A DNA stretch of 42,944 bases from Candidatus Methanomethylophilaceae archaeon (GCA_944321985.1 CALUNK010000005.1:1-42944), one strand, 5' to 3'; numbered from the stretch's first letter, positions 30,868-41,491 are shown. Notes: a model not told the origin generated them from the letters alone. Translations and numbers: made by a program.

Positions 30868-33800
30868 TCAAACCTTCTTCAGATATCCCCTCGAATACAT
30901 CACGACGATCATTACCGCCATGACGGCGATGATCGCTCCCATGACTGCGATGCATACCAGGAGCATCGTGTCGTCACCGCTGTCCGATGCACCGGCGGGA
31001 GCCTCGTATACGATAGCGAAGGTCGAGAAGTGGTCCGTTGCGACGGCCACTGTCCCAGCCTCAGCATCGTAGCTGCTCTGGCAGATCGTCATGTTGCCGC
31101 TGTCGTCCACGTAGTACACCTTTACACCATCGGCCGACTGGCCGGACCCGAGCGCGTACGGCAGAGCCATGGTCACGGTCCCTCCGAGCTGGTGGACGGA
31201 TGTCCCTCCGACCCTCAGGGAGACCTCGAACACGGATACCCCGGTCATCTCGTCGAGGACCGATGGCACGGATGATCCCGTGACCCTGCTGATATTCACG
31301 GTCGCATCCCCTCCGATGTCCCCGATGGTGCTGAACACGTCCCCAGTTATGTCCAGGGACCCGATGTCCGTCACCAGCGTCATGCCCGTTCCGGACAGAC
31401 CAGCCACGCTGTCGGACGGTATGGTCGTCCTGACGTCCGAGACGTCGGCTCCGGTGGAGACATTCACGGTCACCGTCGAGGAAACATCCTCTCCGGTTAC
31501 GGCATCGGCGATGCCCATCTGCTCAAGGGCTACGCGAATGTCAGTGGGAGACACGGTCCTGACGCCGTTGGAGACGGTCGACGGCACGAAGGTCTCTGCG
31601 ACCATCTGACTGCCATTCGCGTCGTACGTGATGGTGACGGTGGTGGTCACCTTCGATCCGTCCGTCCCCACGGTGTAGGTGGTGACGGTGGAGGTCGTGG
31701 ACCCGTCCACGGATGTGGTCTCGGTGACCTTGCCCACGGACGTGCCGCCGCCGACATCGATCTCCTCGGTGACGGTGGTGGTCACGGAGCCGTCGTCGTT
31801 CTCCTCGGTTGTCGTACCGGTCTCTGTCGACGACCCTACCACGGTCACTGTGCACACAGCGGACAGCTGGGTGCCGCCGACGGCAACGGTTACGGTCGCT
31901 GTCCCGGGACCCACGGCGGAGATCCTGCCGTTGGACACGGTGACCACGGACGTGTCGCTGGAGCTCCAGGAAACGGTGTAGCCGCCGGTGCCATCGGGCA
32001 ACAGCGAATACTCAAGGGTCACGGAGTCGCCGGTTGTCATGGAGACGGACGACCTGTTCAGCTCTATGCCTGTGATCTCCCCTCTCACGGTGACGGTACA
32101 TGTGGCGGTCTTTCCGCCGTCCACTGTCGATACTGTGATGGTCGCTGTCCCGGGACCCACGGCGGTGACGACGCCGTTCACGACGGTCGCCACACCGGAG
32201 TTGCTAGAGGCCCAGACTACAGTCTTGTCGGCGACGTTGTCCGGGGTCACTGTTGCGGTGAGGATCGACGACCCTCCGACGTTCAGCGTCAGGGAGCTGC
32301 TGCTCAAGGTCACCGATTCCACGGACACGCTGCTGACGGTCACGACGCACGTCGCGGAGATGCCGGACCCATCGGCCGCAATCGCCGTGATGGTCGCTGT
32401 CCCGGGACCCACGGCGGTGACGACGCCGTTCACGACGGTCGCCACACCGGAGTTGCTGCTGGACCAGACCACCACTTTGTTGTCGGCGGTGGACGGACCC
32501 ACCTCTGCGGTGAGGACGCCGGACCCTCCGACCTGGAGGCTCATGGTTCCCTGCATGTCGATCGACGTGACCAGGTTGGCTGTAACGGTGACCACGCAGT
32601 TGGCGGTCTTCGTGTTGCCGAGGGAGTCCGTCACTGTCACGGTGATGACGGCGGTTCCAGCGGACACACCTGTCACATTGCCGTTGGAATCCACCGCCGC
32701 TACGCCCGGTGCGCTTGAGCTCCAAGAGACGGTGGCAGATGCGCCTCCGTAGTCCGCTGTCAGCGAGGTCCCGCCGCCGACGGAGACGGACACGCTGCCC
32801 TCCTCTATCGTCACGCTCGTCACGGGCGTGGCCTCGACCGTCACGTAACAGTACGCCACATGACCGCCGTCATCGGTCGTCACGGTGATCACCGTTGTTC
32901 CCGCGGACACTCCGACAAGGTTCCCGTTGGCGTCGACGGTGGCCACGGAGGCATTGCTGGACACCCAGGTCACACCCTTCTGGGACACGCTGCCGACAGA
33001 GTACGACCCGTCAGTGCCGGCTATGTAGAACCAGGGCTTCAGGACGATCGTCTCACCTTCGGACATCGTCACCGAGGAGCCCTTGTACGTCACATCGGTT
33101 ACCTTCCCGTCGGGGACTGTGATGTCCACGCTGCAGGCCATCTCGCCGTTGACGTAGATCGCCATGGTGTATGTCTCCCCGAGCTTGTAGTACCGGCTCA
33201 GATCCGCGGAGCCGGAACTGTTCGGCGTCGAGCTCAGGGTCACATACCACATGGTGGCCGTGCTGCCCATCGCCTCCTGGTAGATCTGGGTGCCGTCGGA
33301 TAGGTAGAGCCTTCCGGTAATGCTGTCGGTTCCGGTCCCGCGCTGGGAGAAGTACAGGAACATCGTCCTGTCCGCCACATCGCCCTCAGCTGTGAAACCG
33401 CTGTTGGCAGCGTTCATCAGCTTGTAGGCGTCCTCGGAATCCTCCGCGTATCCGGCGGCGATGTAATCCACCCACTTCCCGGACTCGGGCTCGTCGGTGA
33501 ACCCGTCGCCGTCCGAAGTTATGGTGACGCCTCCGACCCGGGTCGATGGGTCCGCCCACACCCACTTTGCGGTGATGGTGATGCTCTTGCTGACGGTGAT
33601 TTTGTCTCCTGTATTGTAGATGTTCCCGTCGACATCCCATCCCAGGAAACTGTATCCGAACCTGGAAGGTTTCGCAGGGACCTCGATCTCATCACCGGGC
33701 GAAACCACAATGGTCTCATCCGTGCCGCTGGCCAGCGTTCCGCCGTTGGCGTCGACGGTCACGGTGACGTAGCCGGTCCTGGAGAAGTATCCGTCGGTCG

Positions 33801-36800
33801 GAGGGCTGTTAATGATGTCGAGCAGGTTGTACTCGATGACGTTGCCGTCCTCGTTGAGGTAGTACGTCTCGTAGACCTGGTTCAGGTCCAGCGGCTCGTC
33901 CTCATCGGTCAGGATGGTCAGGGACACGAAGAACGTGCGGTACGCGTTGTACTCACTGTCGCCCGCGTCAATGGCGATCCAGATGTCCCCGTCCTCGAAG
34001 TAGACGGATAATGAGGCCCCGTTCACGGTTATAATGCCGTTCGATTCGGAAATCGTCTTGTCGGTCCCATAGTAATCCCTCAGGGCGGTCAACAGAGCAT
34101 CCTTCAGGCTACTGCCCTCCGCACCAACCCATGCAGCGCCGTCGGCATCCTGGATCAGGAACTGATAGGGTACGATGGACACTGCCTTCACGCACCATAG
34201 CGTTCCGGAATCAGTGTACCAGATCAGCTCGCCGTTCGGTCCCACACGCACGGCCTGGGATCCGTAGTTCTGTCCCACGGGGGACGACTTCAGGTATCCT
34301 GAGGCCGAGGTCTTCCCGTCCCAATCGCAGAACGTATACAGCGCCTGCTCGGATGCGGTGTAAGGCAGGAGATAGATGTACACCTTTCCGGTGTCATCCT
34401 TGTACGCCGTACTCACGACTATGGATCCGTGCGTACGTATGCTCTGCTCGACGTAGATCAGCCAGCCGCCCTGACTGCCGTCCACGCCCGCAATGGATTT
34501 GGCTGTGTATGTCAGATCGATGTCCACCTTGTCCGCATAGTCGGTCCAAATGGATTGCGGGGCATCGAGGAACTTGTGGACATCCACGACATAGAACGCC
34601 CCACCGGCGTTCCCGACGTCCGCGGATGCCTCCGTGCTCTGCTGGGAGACGTTGATGTATCCCCTTCCGTCGATCACGACGAATGCCGAGGCCGCTGCGG
34701 AGGCGCGGAACTTCATCCACCTCTCCGAACCGTCGGCGAACGTGCCGTCCTCATTGAGAGCGATGCACATTACTATCGAGTCACCGCCCGAACCAGAGTC
34801 GAACAAGTCGCCCGTGTATCCCGTGACGAACAGATAGCTCGTGCCCTTATACTCGTACATGGTGAGCCATCCGTCGTCGCACAGGTACGCGTTCATCTGG
34901 TCGAGGACGATCCTGTCGAAGGCTCCCGTCTCGAGATTGACCGCACCGATCATCCTGTCGTCCCCGGAGGCCTCCACAAAGTACACCCATCCGTCGTCGA
35001 AGACAGGGGTGGATGTCGTACCGTAGATCCCGTGCCAGGAGACCTCAACACCTCCAGACCATCCGCTGTCGGTGACGAGCGCTCCGTCGTCCGCATCGAA
35101 CTTCCAAAGCTTCCCGTCGCACAGCCCGTAGAAGTACCCGCCGTCATAGAACACGGCGGTGAACGCCTTCGGGAGCTTGTACAAGAGGTTCAGGTCCAGG
35201 TCGTATGCGCTCTGGGTCATGTAATCGACTATGACACCCCCACCGTATCCCAGATAATGATAGTAGGCTGTGGCGGTAGTTCCCTTCGTGGTGATCGATT
35301 TGATCGTGTCGCCTGTTTCGATGCTCAGCTTTATCAGATCATCGGCAGCACGGACGTAGACGTGGTCGTCAACGATCAACGGGATCGATGGCATGCCGGT
35401 CCAGGTCGACATGCTCGTGTCGACATCATACTGAATCTTCCACACCAGGGTTATGTTCTCCCATTCCGGCGTCGGCAGGTCCGTGATGTTGATCATAGCG
35501 TTCGATGTCGAGTAGACCCTCATGTCAGGATAGACCTGGGTCGCACTCGTCACTTCCAGCTCCAACTCGTAGGAATCATAGGTGGTCGCATCACTGCCGA
35601 CAACTATGTTCCAACCAAGGAACTCGATGCCGTTCCCAGCTGTGAAGGTCAGATTCAGTTTCGAGTTCGGAGACACCTTGTCTCCGCTATAGAACGTGGT
35701 CCCGTCCTCCAGGCTAGCCGTCACGCGGTTGTACGGATCGTACAGGGTAACGACCACCCCATTGTCAGGCTCCCACCTCGCATAGAGCGTCGTGTCCTCG
35801 AAGATTCTGTCACGATCGTAACTGTCGGACAGTTTCTGATCGAGATACCAACCCTTGAAGGTGTATCCTTCGCGGGTCGGCGTCATGGAATCCAGCTGAG
35901 TGGTGCTAATCGTCCTGCCGTCACCGATGCTGACCGTTCCCGATTCGCTAGGCAGGACCCCGCCGTTCGGATCGAATGTGACAGTGTGCGTCACATCGGA
36001 GGACTTCTCGGAGATGGTGACCGTCTTGTCACCGCTCATGTCGATGATGAAGGCGCCGTCCGAGAACTGAAGCTGCGTACCGTCCGAAAGCGTGGCATCC
36101 ACATCGTACACCGTGAGGTCACCCAGATCCACCGTGAACGCCACAGTGCAGTTGTCTCCGGATTTGGTGATCCTCTCTACCTGAACCTGTATTGTCTCGG
36201 AATCCGGATCCTGAACGACCAGCCTGTGGCCGCTCATCGTCTGAACGACATCTGCCGCTTTACCATCGATGATTATCTCCAGACCTTCATAGGTCCCATC
36301 TGCGAACAGGGATCCGACGTCCAGGTCCTGAGACCCCGTCACCCCGCCTGAGATCCTCACAGAGGTTGCATTCTCCGTTATGAAACCGGATCCCGTTATC
36401 GAATCTGCTTCGATTTTTATTGAGAAATCCACTGAAGATCCTATTGTGTTTGTGATAATCCCCATTAGTGATGATGCCTCGAACTCTCCACAATTCACCG
36501 TGAAACTGCTCAATAGACTACTACTGAACCCGGTGGTGCCTTGGCCCAATGTGACCTTGCCCGTTGTCGTAAGAGTGATCGTCTCTACCGATGAGGTGCT
36601 TGCGGAAAAAATGAAATCCCCTGTGGTGTTCTCGTCGCCCCATGTCAGATTCCTGAGGTTTGTCGCATACAGGAACGCACGAGATGTCACTTCCTTTACA
36701 GAACCCGGTAACGTGCAATCATACACCCCGCTTGCGATGTAGACGACCACGTCATCCGCTATCAGAGCGGACCCGTCCTCAGTCGATACGTATGTCTCGT

Positions 36801-39800
36801 TGCCTTCGGCGACATACACGGCATCGATCATGACCTCGTAGAAGACACCCGTTCCAATCGATGTGACATCCGCTGGTATGGTAATCGATATGCGACCGTC
36901 CACGACCGGCAATGCATTGACGACAAAGACCAACTCCTTGCCATCCTCCCCCTTCTCGATAACCATGATGTTGTCTATCGACTCGAGATACTGGTTGTCG
37001 GCAGAAACTATGATCTCGGACAGGTTCAGACAGCCTCCCATAGCAGGAACTCTTGTCGCAGTGCTCGGCAAGATCATTCTGACCAGAGACGTGCACTGAT
37101 TGAATGTGGCATTGCTTCCGGACGAGAAACTCGTTCCGCTCAGATCCACCTCATGCAGTGCAATGCATCCATAGAACGCTTCATTACCGATCGTCGTGAG
37201 CGTCGTCGGAAAATGGAACTCGGACAGATTCTCCAGATTCTTACAAGCGAAGTCACCGATGCTTGTGAACGAAGCCTTCGATGCATCGATGGATACCAAT
37301 GAAGTGCATCCCAGGAAACCGCTGTTGGGTATGTTGGCCGTGACTCCCTCACCGAATGTTACGGTCTTCAGATTCGTATGGCTCTTGAATCCCTCCACCG
37401 TGCTTATGGAGACGGTTCCGGGAAGTATGGTGGCATCCTCAACGTTGTACAGGACATAGCGCAACTCCAATCCATTCGCGGTCTGACGATACAGAATGCC
37501 CCCATCGACCTGGTAGGTGGTGTTCCCTGATTCCACCGATAACTCCTCCAGTGTGTTCGGAAACACGGTGTTTCCGAGGCTGGTGAGTCCCGATGGCAGA
37601 ACCATGGATTCCAGATATGACCCGGCGAATGCGGAATTACCGATCGTCGTGACACTGGAGGGCAGCTGAATCGACGTGAGCATAGTACTGGCGAATGCCT
37701 GCATTCCGATGGATTGAAGTCCGTCCGGAAGTAAGATAGAGTTCAGGTTCGACCTGCTGAAAGCATAATTTCCAATGGATGTCAACAACGTGCAGTTGCT
37801 GAGATCGATCGATGTCAACGAGGATTGACTGAAGGCGAATGTCCGAATGGATGTCAGCTCTGAACCCTCCTTGAACGTCACGGAACCCAGGGTCGCTCCA
37901 TCGAAGGCATGGTCCGATATGACCTCCACCGAGACAGGAATCGTTATGGAGCCTATGGTGCGACCTCTGAATGCATAGCTGCCTATCTCCTTGACCCCAT
38001 CCCGTATCGTTACGGATTTGGGCAGAGTCTGGGGGACTGACTGTATCGTCCAGGATCCGTCTTCCTCCAATCTGTAAACGATCCCGGTCTCCGGATCGGT
38101 CTCCTCTTTCGTCCCCAGGAGTTTGAAATCCTCGATTTCGTCGGTCCCCTCCGGAAGGTTGCCGTCTTTCGGATACGGCATGTGGAGTGTGTCGAGATTC
38201 AGACCGTCTATCGATCCGAAGCTCTCCAGCACATAGGCGTCTGCGGATTCGAAAGTTATGGACCTCAGAGATGAGCAGCCTTCGAAGGAGTCTCTCACCG
38301 AAACTGTCCTGGCAGGCAAAACGATGCTCCCGATCGACGTGCCGCTGAACGCATCGTCCCCGATGGTCAACGAGTCCGTCCCCCCTGATTCGAAAACGAT
38401 CGTCCTCAGGGACGTGCATCCGTCGAACGCTTCGGTACCGATTGTCTGAAGTGTGTTGGGTATTGTGACACTCTCCAGAGCGGTTAGATTCTGGCATGCT
38501 TTATCAGCCAAGGCAGTTACATAGTCCGGTATTACCAAGGAAGTCACATCATCGGATCCTGTGTACTTGTACTTCCCGTCGGGCGTCAGGGTCCACTGGC
38601 CGTCATCACCGGAATCCACCACGAGGAATTCCTCGAATCTGGAATCCTGCTCCACCAGTTCATCATACTTCTCCTGCGAAACGTGGACAGACATCAGGCG
38701 AGGCGGGGAAGAAACGTTGTGTATAACGAATCCCGTGGCTGCTTTGTTCCCGAAACCCATGCTGACGTCTCCGTCCGACACGATCCTGACGTTGGCGTTC
38801 AATGCCGATTGGATGAACACCTCCGAATCCTGACCCATGTAGAACGTGACGTCCGCCAGGACATCCTCGTCCACCGAGCATGCGACATCGAGATGTGCGA
38901 TCTGGCTCGATACGATGAGATCGTTGCCGCCGATTCCGTAGAACTCCCAGTCTGACTGACTGCTTCCGGTCTGGGTCTGCTCGACCTCCCATCCGCATCC
39001 GACGAGATACAGCACGGTGTCGAGTTCGGCGATCTGGCCGGAGGTGATCCTTGTCATAGCGGGGTTGCCGCTGGAGTCGCTGAGTCCCGACCTGGAGGAC
39101 AGCACAATGGGCATGGAGCTGTAGGCACCGTCAACGGATACCACCGATACAGTGTAGGCCTCCAGCTCGAACTGTATCGATGCCATGGCCTGATACGAGT
39201 ACCTGACATCCAACGTCACCGTGTAGTCGTATGTGTCCTGAGAACCGACCTCCCTTACTGACCAGCTCTCGGTCAGCTGGTATGTTTTGTCGAACACTAT
39301 TACGTCCTTGCTCGTGTCGATTCCTGCGAGGATCGCATCTGTGTCCAGGGTCCACTCGTCGAAGCTGTACTCGTACTTCCCGTCGGGCGTCAGGGTCCAC
39401 TGGCCGTCATCACCGGAATCCACCACGAGGAATTCCTCGAATCTGGAATCCTGCTCCACCAGTTCATCATACTTCTCCTGCGAAACGTGGACAGACATCA
39501 GGCGAGGCGGGGAAGAAACGTTGTGTATAACGAATCCCGTGGCTGCTTTGTTCCCGAAACCCATGCTGACGTCTCCGTCCGACACGATCCTGACGTTGGC
39601 GTTCAATGCCGATTGGATGAACACCTCCGAATCCTGACCCATGTAGAACGTGACGTCCGCCAGGACATCCTCGTCCACCGAGCATGCGACATCGAGATGT
39701 GCGATCTGGCTCGATACGATGAGATCGTTGCCGCCGATTCCGTAGAACTCCCAGTCTGACTGACTGCTTCCGGTCTGGGTCTGCTCGACCTCCCATCCGC

Positions 39801-40329
39801 ATCCGACGAGATACAGCACGGTGTCGAGTTCGGCGATCTGGCCGGAGGTGATCCTTGTCATAGCGGGGTTGCCGCTGGAGTCGCTGAGTCCCGACCTGGA
39901 GGACAGCACAATGGGCATGGAGCTGTAGGCACCGTCAACGGATACCACCGATACAGTGTAGGCCTCCAGCTCGAACTGTATCGATGCCATGGCCTGATAC
40001 GAGTACCTGACATCCAACGTCACCGTGTAGTCGTATGTGTCCTGAGAACCGACCTCCCTTACTGACCAGCTCTCGGTCAGCTGGTATGTTTTGTCGAACA
40101 CTATTACGTCCTTGCTCGTGTCGATTCCTGCGAGGATCGCATCTGTGTCCAGGGTCCACTCGTCGAAGCTGTACTCGTACTTCCCGTCGGGCGTCAGGGT
40201 CCACTGGCCGTCATCACCGGAATCCGTTGCATTGGATTCTGTACTGGCTGCCGTCAGGATGATTGAGCTCAACACGACGGTCAAAAACACAGCGGTAGCT
40301 AATGTAAGCTGTCTATTGGCTGAAATCAT
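30868..40329 (-). CDS. Giant multidomain surface protein (3153 residues)
   Basis: ATG 40329 follows GGGAGG; two TTG codons just before it are less likely starts. Domains in order (residue numbers approximate): signal peptide 1-35; two identical 268-residue units 38-575; LRR_5/BspA repeats 585-1300 (IG-AF-C-SL pattern); InlB-B repeat 1448-1520 (FDPNGGVLP, YTFKGWYLD); PQQ/beta-propeller-like region 1630-2050; a W/G-rich, transcobalamin-like domain 2055-2150; second InlB-B repeat 2188-2258; five Big2 domains 2415-2832, two of them with identical ends (VVNGVVTAVGPGTATIT); a threonine-rich linker; a C-terminal domain shared with the 28476 protein; a membrane helix about 3115-3140 and a basic tail. 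It is membrane-anchored and probably acts in adhesion or ligand capture. Confidence 0.92.
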   Translation of the reverse strand: MISANRQLTLATAVFLTVVLSSIILTAASTESNATDSGDDGQWTLTPDGKYEYSFDEWTLDTDAILAGIDTSKDVIVFDKTYQLTESWSVREVGSQDTYDYTVTLDVRYSYQAMASIQFELEAYTVSVVSVDGAYSSMPIVLSSRSGLSDSSGNPAMTRITSGQIAELDTVLYLVGCGWEVEQTQTGSSQSDWEFYGIGGNDLIVSSQIAHLDVACSVDEDVLADVTFYMGQDSEVFIQSALNANVRIVSDGDVSMGFGNKAATGFVIHNVSSPPRLMSVHVSQEKYDELVEQDSRFEEFLVVDSGDDGQWTLTPDGKYEYSFDEWTLDTDAILAGIDTSKDVIVFDKTYQLTESWSVREVGSQDTYDYTVTLDVRYSYQAMASIQFELEAYTVSVVSVDGAYSSMPIVLSSRSGLSDSSGNPAMTRITSGQIAELDTVLYLVGCGWEVEQTQTGSSQSDWEFYGIGGNDLIVSSQIAHLDVACSVDEDVLADVTFYMGQDSEVFIQSALNANVRIVSDGDVSMGFGNKAATGFVIHNVSSPPRLMSVHVSQEKYDELVEQDSRFEEFLVVDSGDDGQWTLTPDGKYKYTGSDDVTSLVIPDYVTALADKACQNLTALESVTIPNTLQTIGTEAFDGCTSLRTIVFESGGTDSLTIGDDAFSGTSIGSIVLPARTVSVRDSFEGCSSLRSITFESADAYVLESFGSIDGLNLDTLHMPYPKDGNLPEGTDEIEDFKLLGTKEETDPETGIVYRLEEDGSWTIQSVPQTLPKSVTIRDGVKEIGSYAFRGRTIGSITIPVSVEVISDHAFDGATLGSVTFKEGSELTSIRTFAFSQSSLTSIDLSNCTLLTSIGNYAFSRSNLNSILLPDGLQSIGMQAFASTMLTSIQLPSSVTTIGNSAFAGSYLESMVLPSGLTSLGNTVFPNTLEELSVESGNTTYQVDGGILYRQTANGLELRYVLYNVEDATILPGTVSISTVEGFKSHTNLKTVTFGEGVTANIPNSGFLGCTSLVSIDASKASFTSIGDFACKNLENLSEFHFPTTLTTIGNEAFYGCIALHEVDLSGTSFSSGSNATFNQCTSLVRMILPSTATRVPAMGGCLNLSEIIVSADNQYLESIDNIMVIEKGEDGKELVFVVNALPVVDGRISITIPADVTSIGTGVFYEVMIDAVYVAEGNETYVSTEDGSALIADDVVVYIASGVYDCTLPGSVKEVTSRAFLYATNLRNLTWGDENTTGDFIFSASTSSVETITLTTTGKVTLGQGTTGFSSSLLSSFTVNCGEFEASSLMGIITNTIGSSVDFSIKIEADSITGSGFITENATSVRISGGVTGSQDLDVGSLFADGTYEGLEIIIDGKAADVVQTMSGHRLVVQDPDSETIQVQVERITKSGDNCTVAFTVDLGDLTVYDVDATLSDGTQLQFSDGAFIIDMSGDKTVTISEKSSDVTHTVTFDPNGGVLPSESGTVSIGDGRTISTTQLDSMTPTREGYTFKGWYLDQKLSDSYDRDRIFEDTTLYARWEPDNGVVVTLYDPYNRVTASLEDGTTFYSGDKVSPNSKLNLTFTAGNGIEFLGWNIVVGSDATTYDSYELELEVTSATQVYPDMRVYSTSNAMINITDLPTPEWENITLVWKIQYDVDTSMSTWTGMPSIPLIVDDHVYVRAADDLIKLSIETGDTIKSITTKGTTATAYYHYLGYGGGVIVDYMTQSAYDLDLNLLYKLPKAFTAVFYDGGYFYGLCDGKLWKFDADDGALVTDSGWSGGVEVSWHGIYGTTSTPVFDDGWVYFVEASGDDRMIGAVNLETGAFDRIVLDQMNAYLCDDGWLTMYEYKGTSYLFVTGYTGDLFDSGSGGDSIVMCIALNEDGTFADGSERWMKFRASAAASAFVVIDGRGYINVSQQSTEASADVGNAGGAFYVVDVHKFLDAPQSIWTDYADKVDIDLTYTAKSIAGVDGSQGGWLIYVEQSIRTHGSIVVSTAYKDDTGKVYIYLLPYTASEQALYTFCDWDGKTSASGYLKSSPVGQNYGSQAVRVGPNGELIWYTDSGTLWCVKAVSIVPYQFLIQDADGAAWVGAEGSSLKDALLTALRDYYGTDKTISESNGIITVNGASLSVYFEDGDIWIAIDAGDSEYNAYRTFFVSLTILTDEDEPLDLNQVYETYYLNEDGNVIEYNLLDIINSPPTDGYFSRTGYVTVTVDANGGTLASGTDETIVVSPGDEIEVPAKPSRFGYSFLGWDVDGNIYNTGDKITVSKSITITAKWVWADPSTRVGGVTITSDGDGFTDEPESGKWVDYIAAGYAEDSEDAYKLMNAANSGFTAEGDVADRTMFLYFSQRGTGTDSITGRLYLSDGTQIYQEAMGSTATMWYVTLSSTPNSSGSADLSRYYKLGETYTMAIYVNGEMACSVDITVPDGKVTDVTYKGSSVTMSEGETIVLKPWFYIAGTDGSYSVGSVSQKGVTWVSSNASVATVDANGNLVGVSAGTTVITVTTDDGGHVAYCYVTVEATPVTSVTIEEGSVSVSVGGGTSLTADYGGASATVSWSSSAPGVAAVDSNGNVTGVSAGTAVITVTVTDSLGNTKTANCVVTVTANLVTSIDMQGTMSLQVGGSGVLTAEVGPSTADNKVVVWSSSNSGVATVVNGVVTAVGPGTATITAIAADGSGISATCVVTVSSVSVESVTLSSSSLTLNVGGSSILTATVTPDNVADKTVVWASSNSGVATVVNGVVTAVGPGTATITVSTVDGGKTATCTVTVRGEITGIELNRSSVSMTTGDSVTLEYSLLPDGTGGYTVSWSSSDTSVVTVSNGRISAVGPGTATVTVAVGGTQLSAVCTVTVVGSSTETGTTTEENDDGSVTTTVTEEIDVGGGTSVGKVTETTSVDGSTTSTVTTYTVGTDGSKVTTTVTITYDANGSQMVAETFVPSTVSNGVRTVSPTDIRVALEQMGIADAVTGEDVSSTVTVNVSTGADVSDVRTTIPSDSVAGLSGTGMTLVTDIGSLDITGDVFSTIGDIGGDATVNISRVTGSSVPSVLDEMTGVSVFEVSLRVGGTSVHQLGGTVTMALPYALGSGQSADGVKVYYVDDSGNMTICQSSYDAEAGTVAVATDHFSTFAIVYEAPAGASDSGDDTMLLVCIAVMGAIIAVMAVMIVVMYSRGYLKKV
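38569..40225 (-). repeat. Perfect tandem duplication, 804-bp unit, inside the giant surface-protein gene
   Basis: Each base from 38569 to 39421 matches the base 804 positions further on in every stretch I compared, giving two full units plus about 49 bases. 804 is a multiple of three, so the frame is kept and 268 residues are doubled. The first differences are at 38568 and 40226. Absence of any silent change implies a very recent event, gene conversion, or an assembly duplication. Confidence 0.92.
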
Positions 40330-40430
40330 CAACAAACCTCCCTCAAAGGAGGCTTGAAATCAAAGAAAGTGGTTTACCGATGTTTTTTCAAATTATGTTT
40401 GTCTTTTATCAGCCTCCATTGAAAGATGTT

Positions 40431-40473
40431 TGTCGCACCCCCGAAGTCCGTGATTGACGTCGAAGGTGCGACA
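40431..40473 (-). terminator. Inverted repeat after the 40505 gene
   Basis: TGTCGCACC (40431-40439) and GGTGCGACA (40465-40473) pair perfectly over nine bases with a 25-base loop. It lies downstream of the stop at 40505 and upstream of the giant-gene promoter, so a terminator for the former or a regulatory hairpin is possible. Confidence 0.45.
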
Positions 40474-40504
40474 GAGGCAATTAGAGATTGCCCCCTGTCT
40501 GGAC

Positions 40505-41491
40505 TTACATTGTAACCTCCGCATAGATCAGCCCGATGGAATCGCAGCAGAATGTGCTGTCGGTGTCAACAGGACTGTACGCTCCAAGGACAAAGTCGGC
40601 AAGCTGTCCGGTGCTGTCGTAGATGCACCAGTAGGCATACGTGTCATCGGTCCAATCTGAGGGTGTGTCGGTACCGGCAGTCTGGACGGTCCCGAGACCG
40701 AACATCTCGCCCATCCATCCGTACGCGTTGTATCCTTGTCCAGGAACAGTTTCCTCGCCTGTTAAGTTCGCGGATCCCACGGCGTCCTTGAGTGCGAGGT
40801 AGCAGTCGGATCCGTATCCGACCACAGTTACGGTGGACGCCTTGAGAGACGCATCGGTCACGAGGTTACCGTTGACGTCATAGACACTGCCCGAAATTGA
40901 AGCATTGACGCCAGAGTAGGTGATCTGAAGGTTAAAGCTGACCTTGAAAGCCTCCGAATCGGAGACGTTCGTAATCGAAGACTCGGCCACCTTGTCAGAG
41001 TATGTGTTGTACTGTGCAGCTACAATCTGAGCGGTCATTGAACTGCTACCATAATACATTATAATGTTTGCAGTCCTGTGGTCCTGATCGTAATCACTGA
41101 AGCACTTGTAGGATCCAAGGCAGTCTTCGGCGGCGACAATGTTTCCACTGACGTCGATTATGAATACGTTCCACTGCTCGGCAGCGGTGTTGGTCTTGCC
41201 CGCGAATGTCGTGATGTTTCCATAGGTGGTGTAGTTGTACGTGACCCAGGTTCCAGGAGTGTATTTGGCGACCATGGAGTCGGTGTTCGCATCCCACATG
41301 TCAGACGCCTGAACGGCCTGTGCCGCGTCGTAGGCATCGACGATGTCGCTGCTCCAGGCGCTGCCGTCGTAGGCATAGACCGAGTATGTACCGGTCACGC
41401 CCGTGTCGGCGTCTGCATCGCCTGCAGCGAGTCCGATGGGTATCGCGACGATCATCATGACCGCCGCAATGACCGCAATCATCTTGTTCAT
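40505..41491 (-). CDS. Secreted protein with repeated transcobalamin-like (DUF4430-like) domain
   Basis: A 328-residue protein with a signal peptide (residues 1-29, ending GDADAD) and no membrane anchor at the C-terminus, so it is released or bound to other surface proteins. The first domain (VYAYDGSAWSSDIVDAYDAA) and the C-terminal domain (YNAYGWMGEMFGLGTV, TYAYWCIYDSTGQLADFVLG) match the W/G-rich domains of the 28476 protein. ATG 41491 follows GGGAGG. A TATA-like element lies in the palindrome-like site at 41600-41616, leaving a leader of about 90 bases. The ligand is unknown; corrinoid is suggested only by the domain resemblance. Confidence 0.8.
   Translation of the reverse strand: MNKMIAVIAAVMMIVAIPIGLAAGDADADTGVTGTYSVYAYDGSAWSSDIVDAYDAAQAVQASDMWDANTDSMVAKYTPGTWVTYNYTTYGNITTFAGKTNTAAEQWNVFIIDVSGNIVAAEDCLGSYKCFSDYDQDHRTANIIMYYGSSSMTAQIVAAQYNTYSDKVAESSITNVSDSEAFKVSFNLQITYSGVNASISGSVYDVNGNLVTDASLKASTVTVVGYGSDCYLALKDAVGSANLTGEETVPGQGYNAYGWMGEMFGLGTVQTAGTDTPSDWTDDTYAYWCIYDSTGQLADFVLGAYSPVDTDSTFCCDSIGLIYAEVTM

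Noticed and set aside
34429-36351. 640-codon plus-strand frame inside the giant surface gene
   Set aside because: Antisense to a clearly coding region; translation is V/R/H-rich without family similarity.
38569-40225. CRISPR-like or transposon interpretation of the large repeat
   Set aside because: There are only two long in-frame tandem units inside one gene, with no short spaced repeats, no inverted ends and no transposase.
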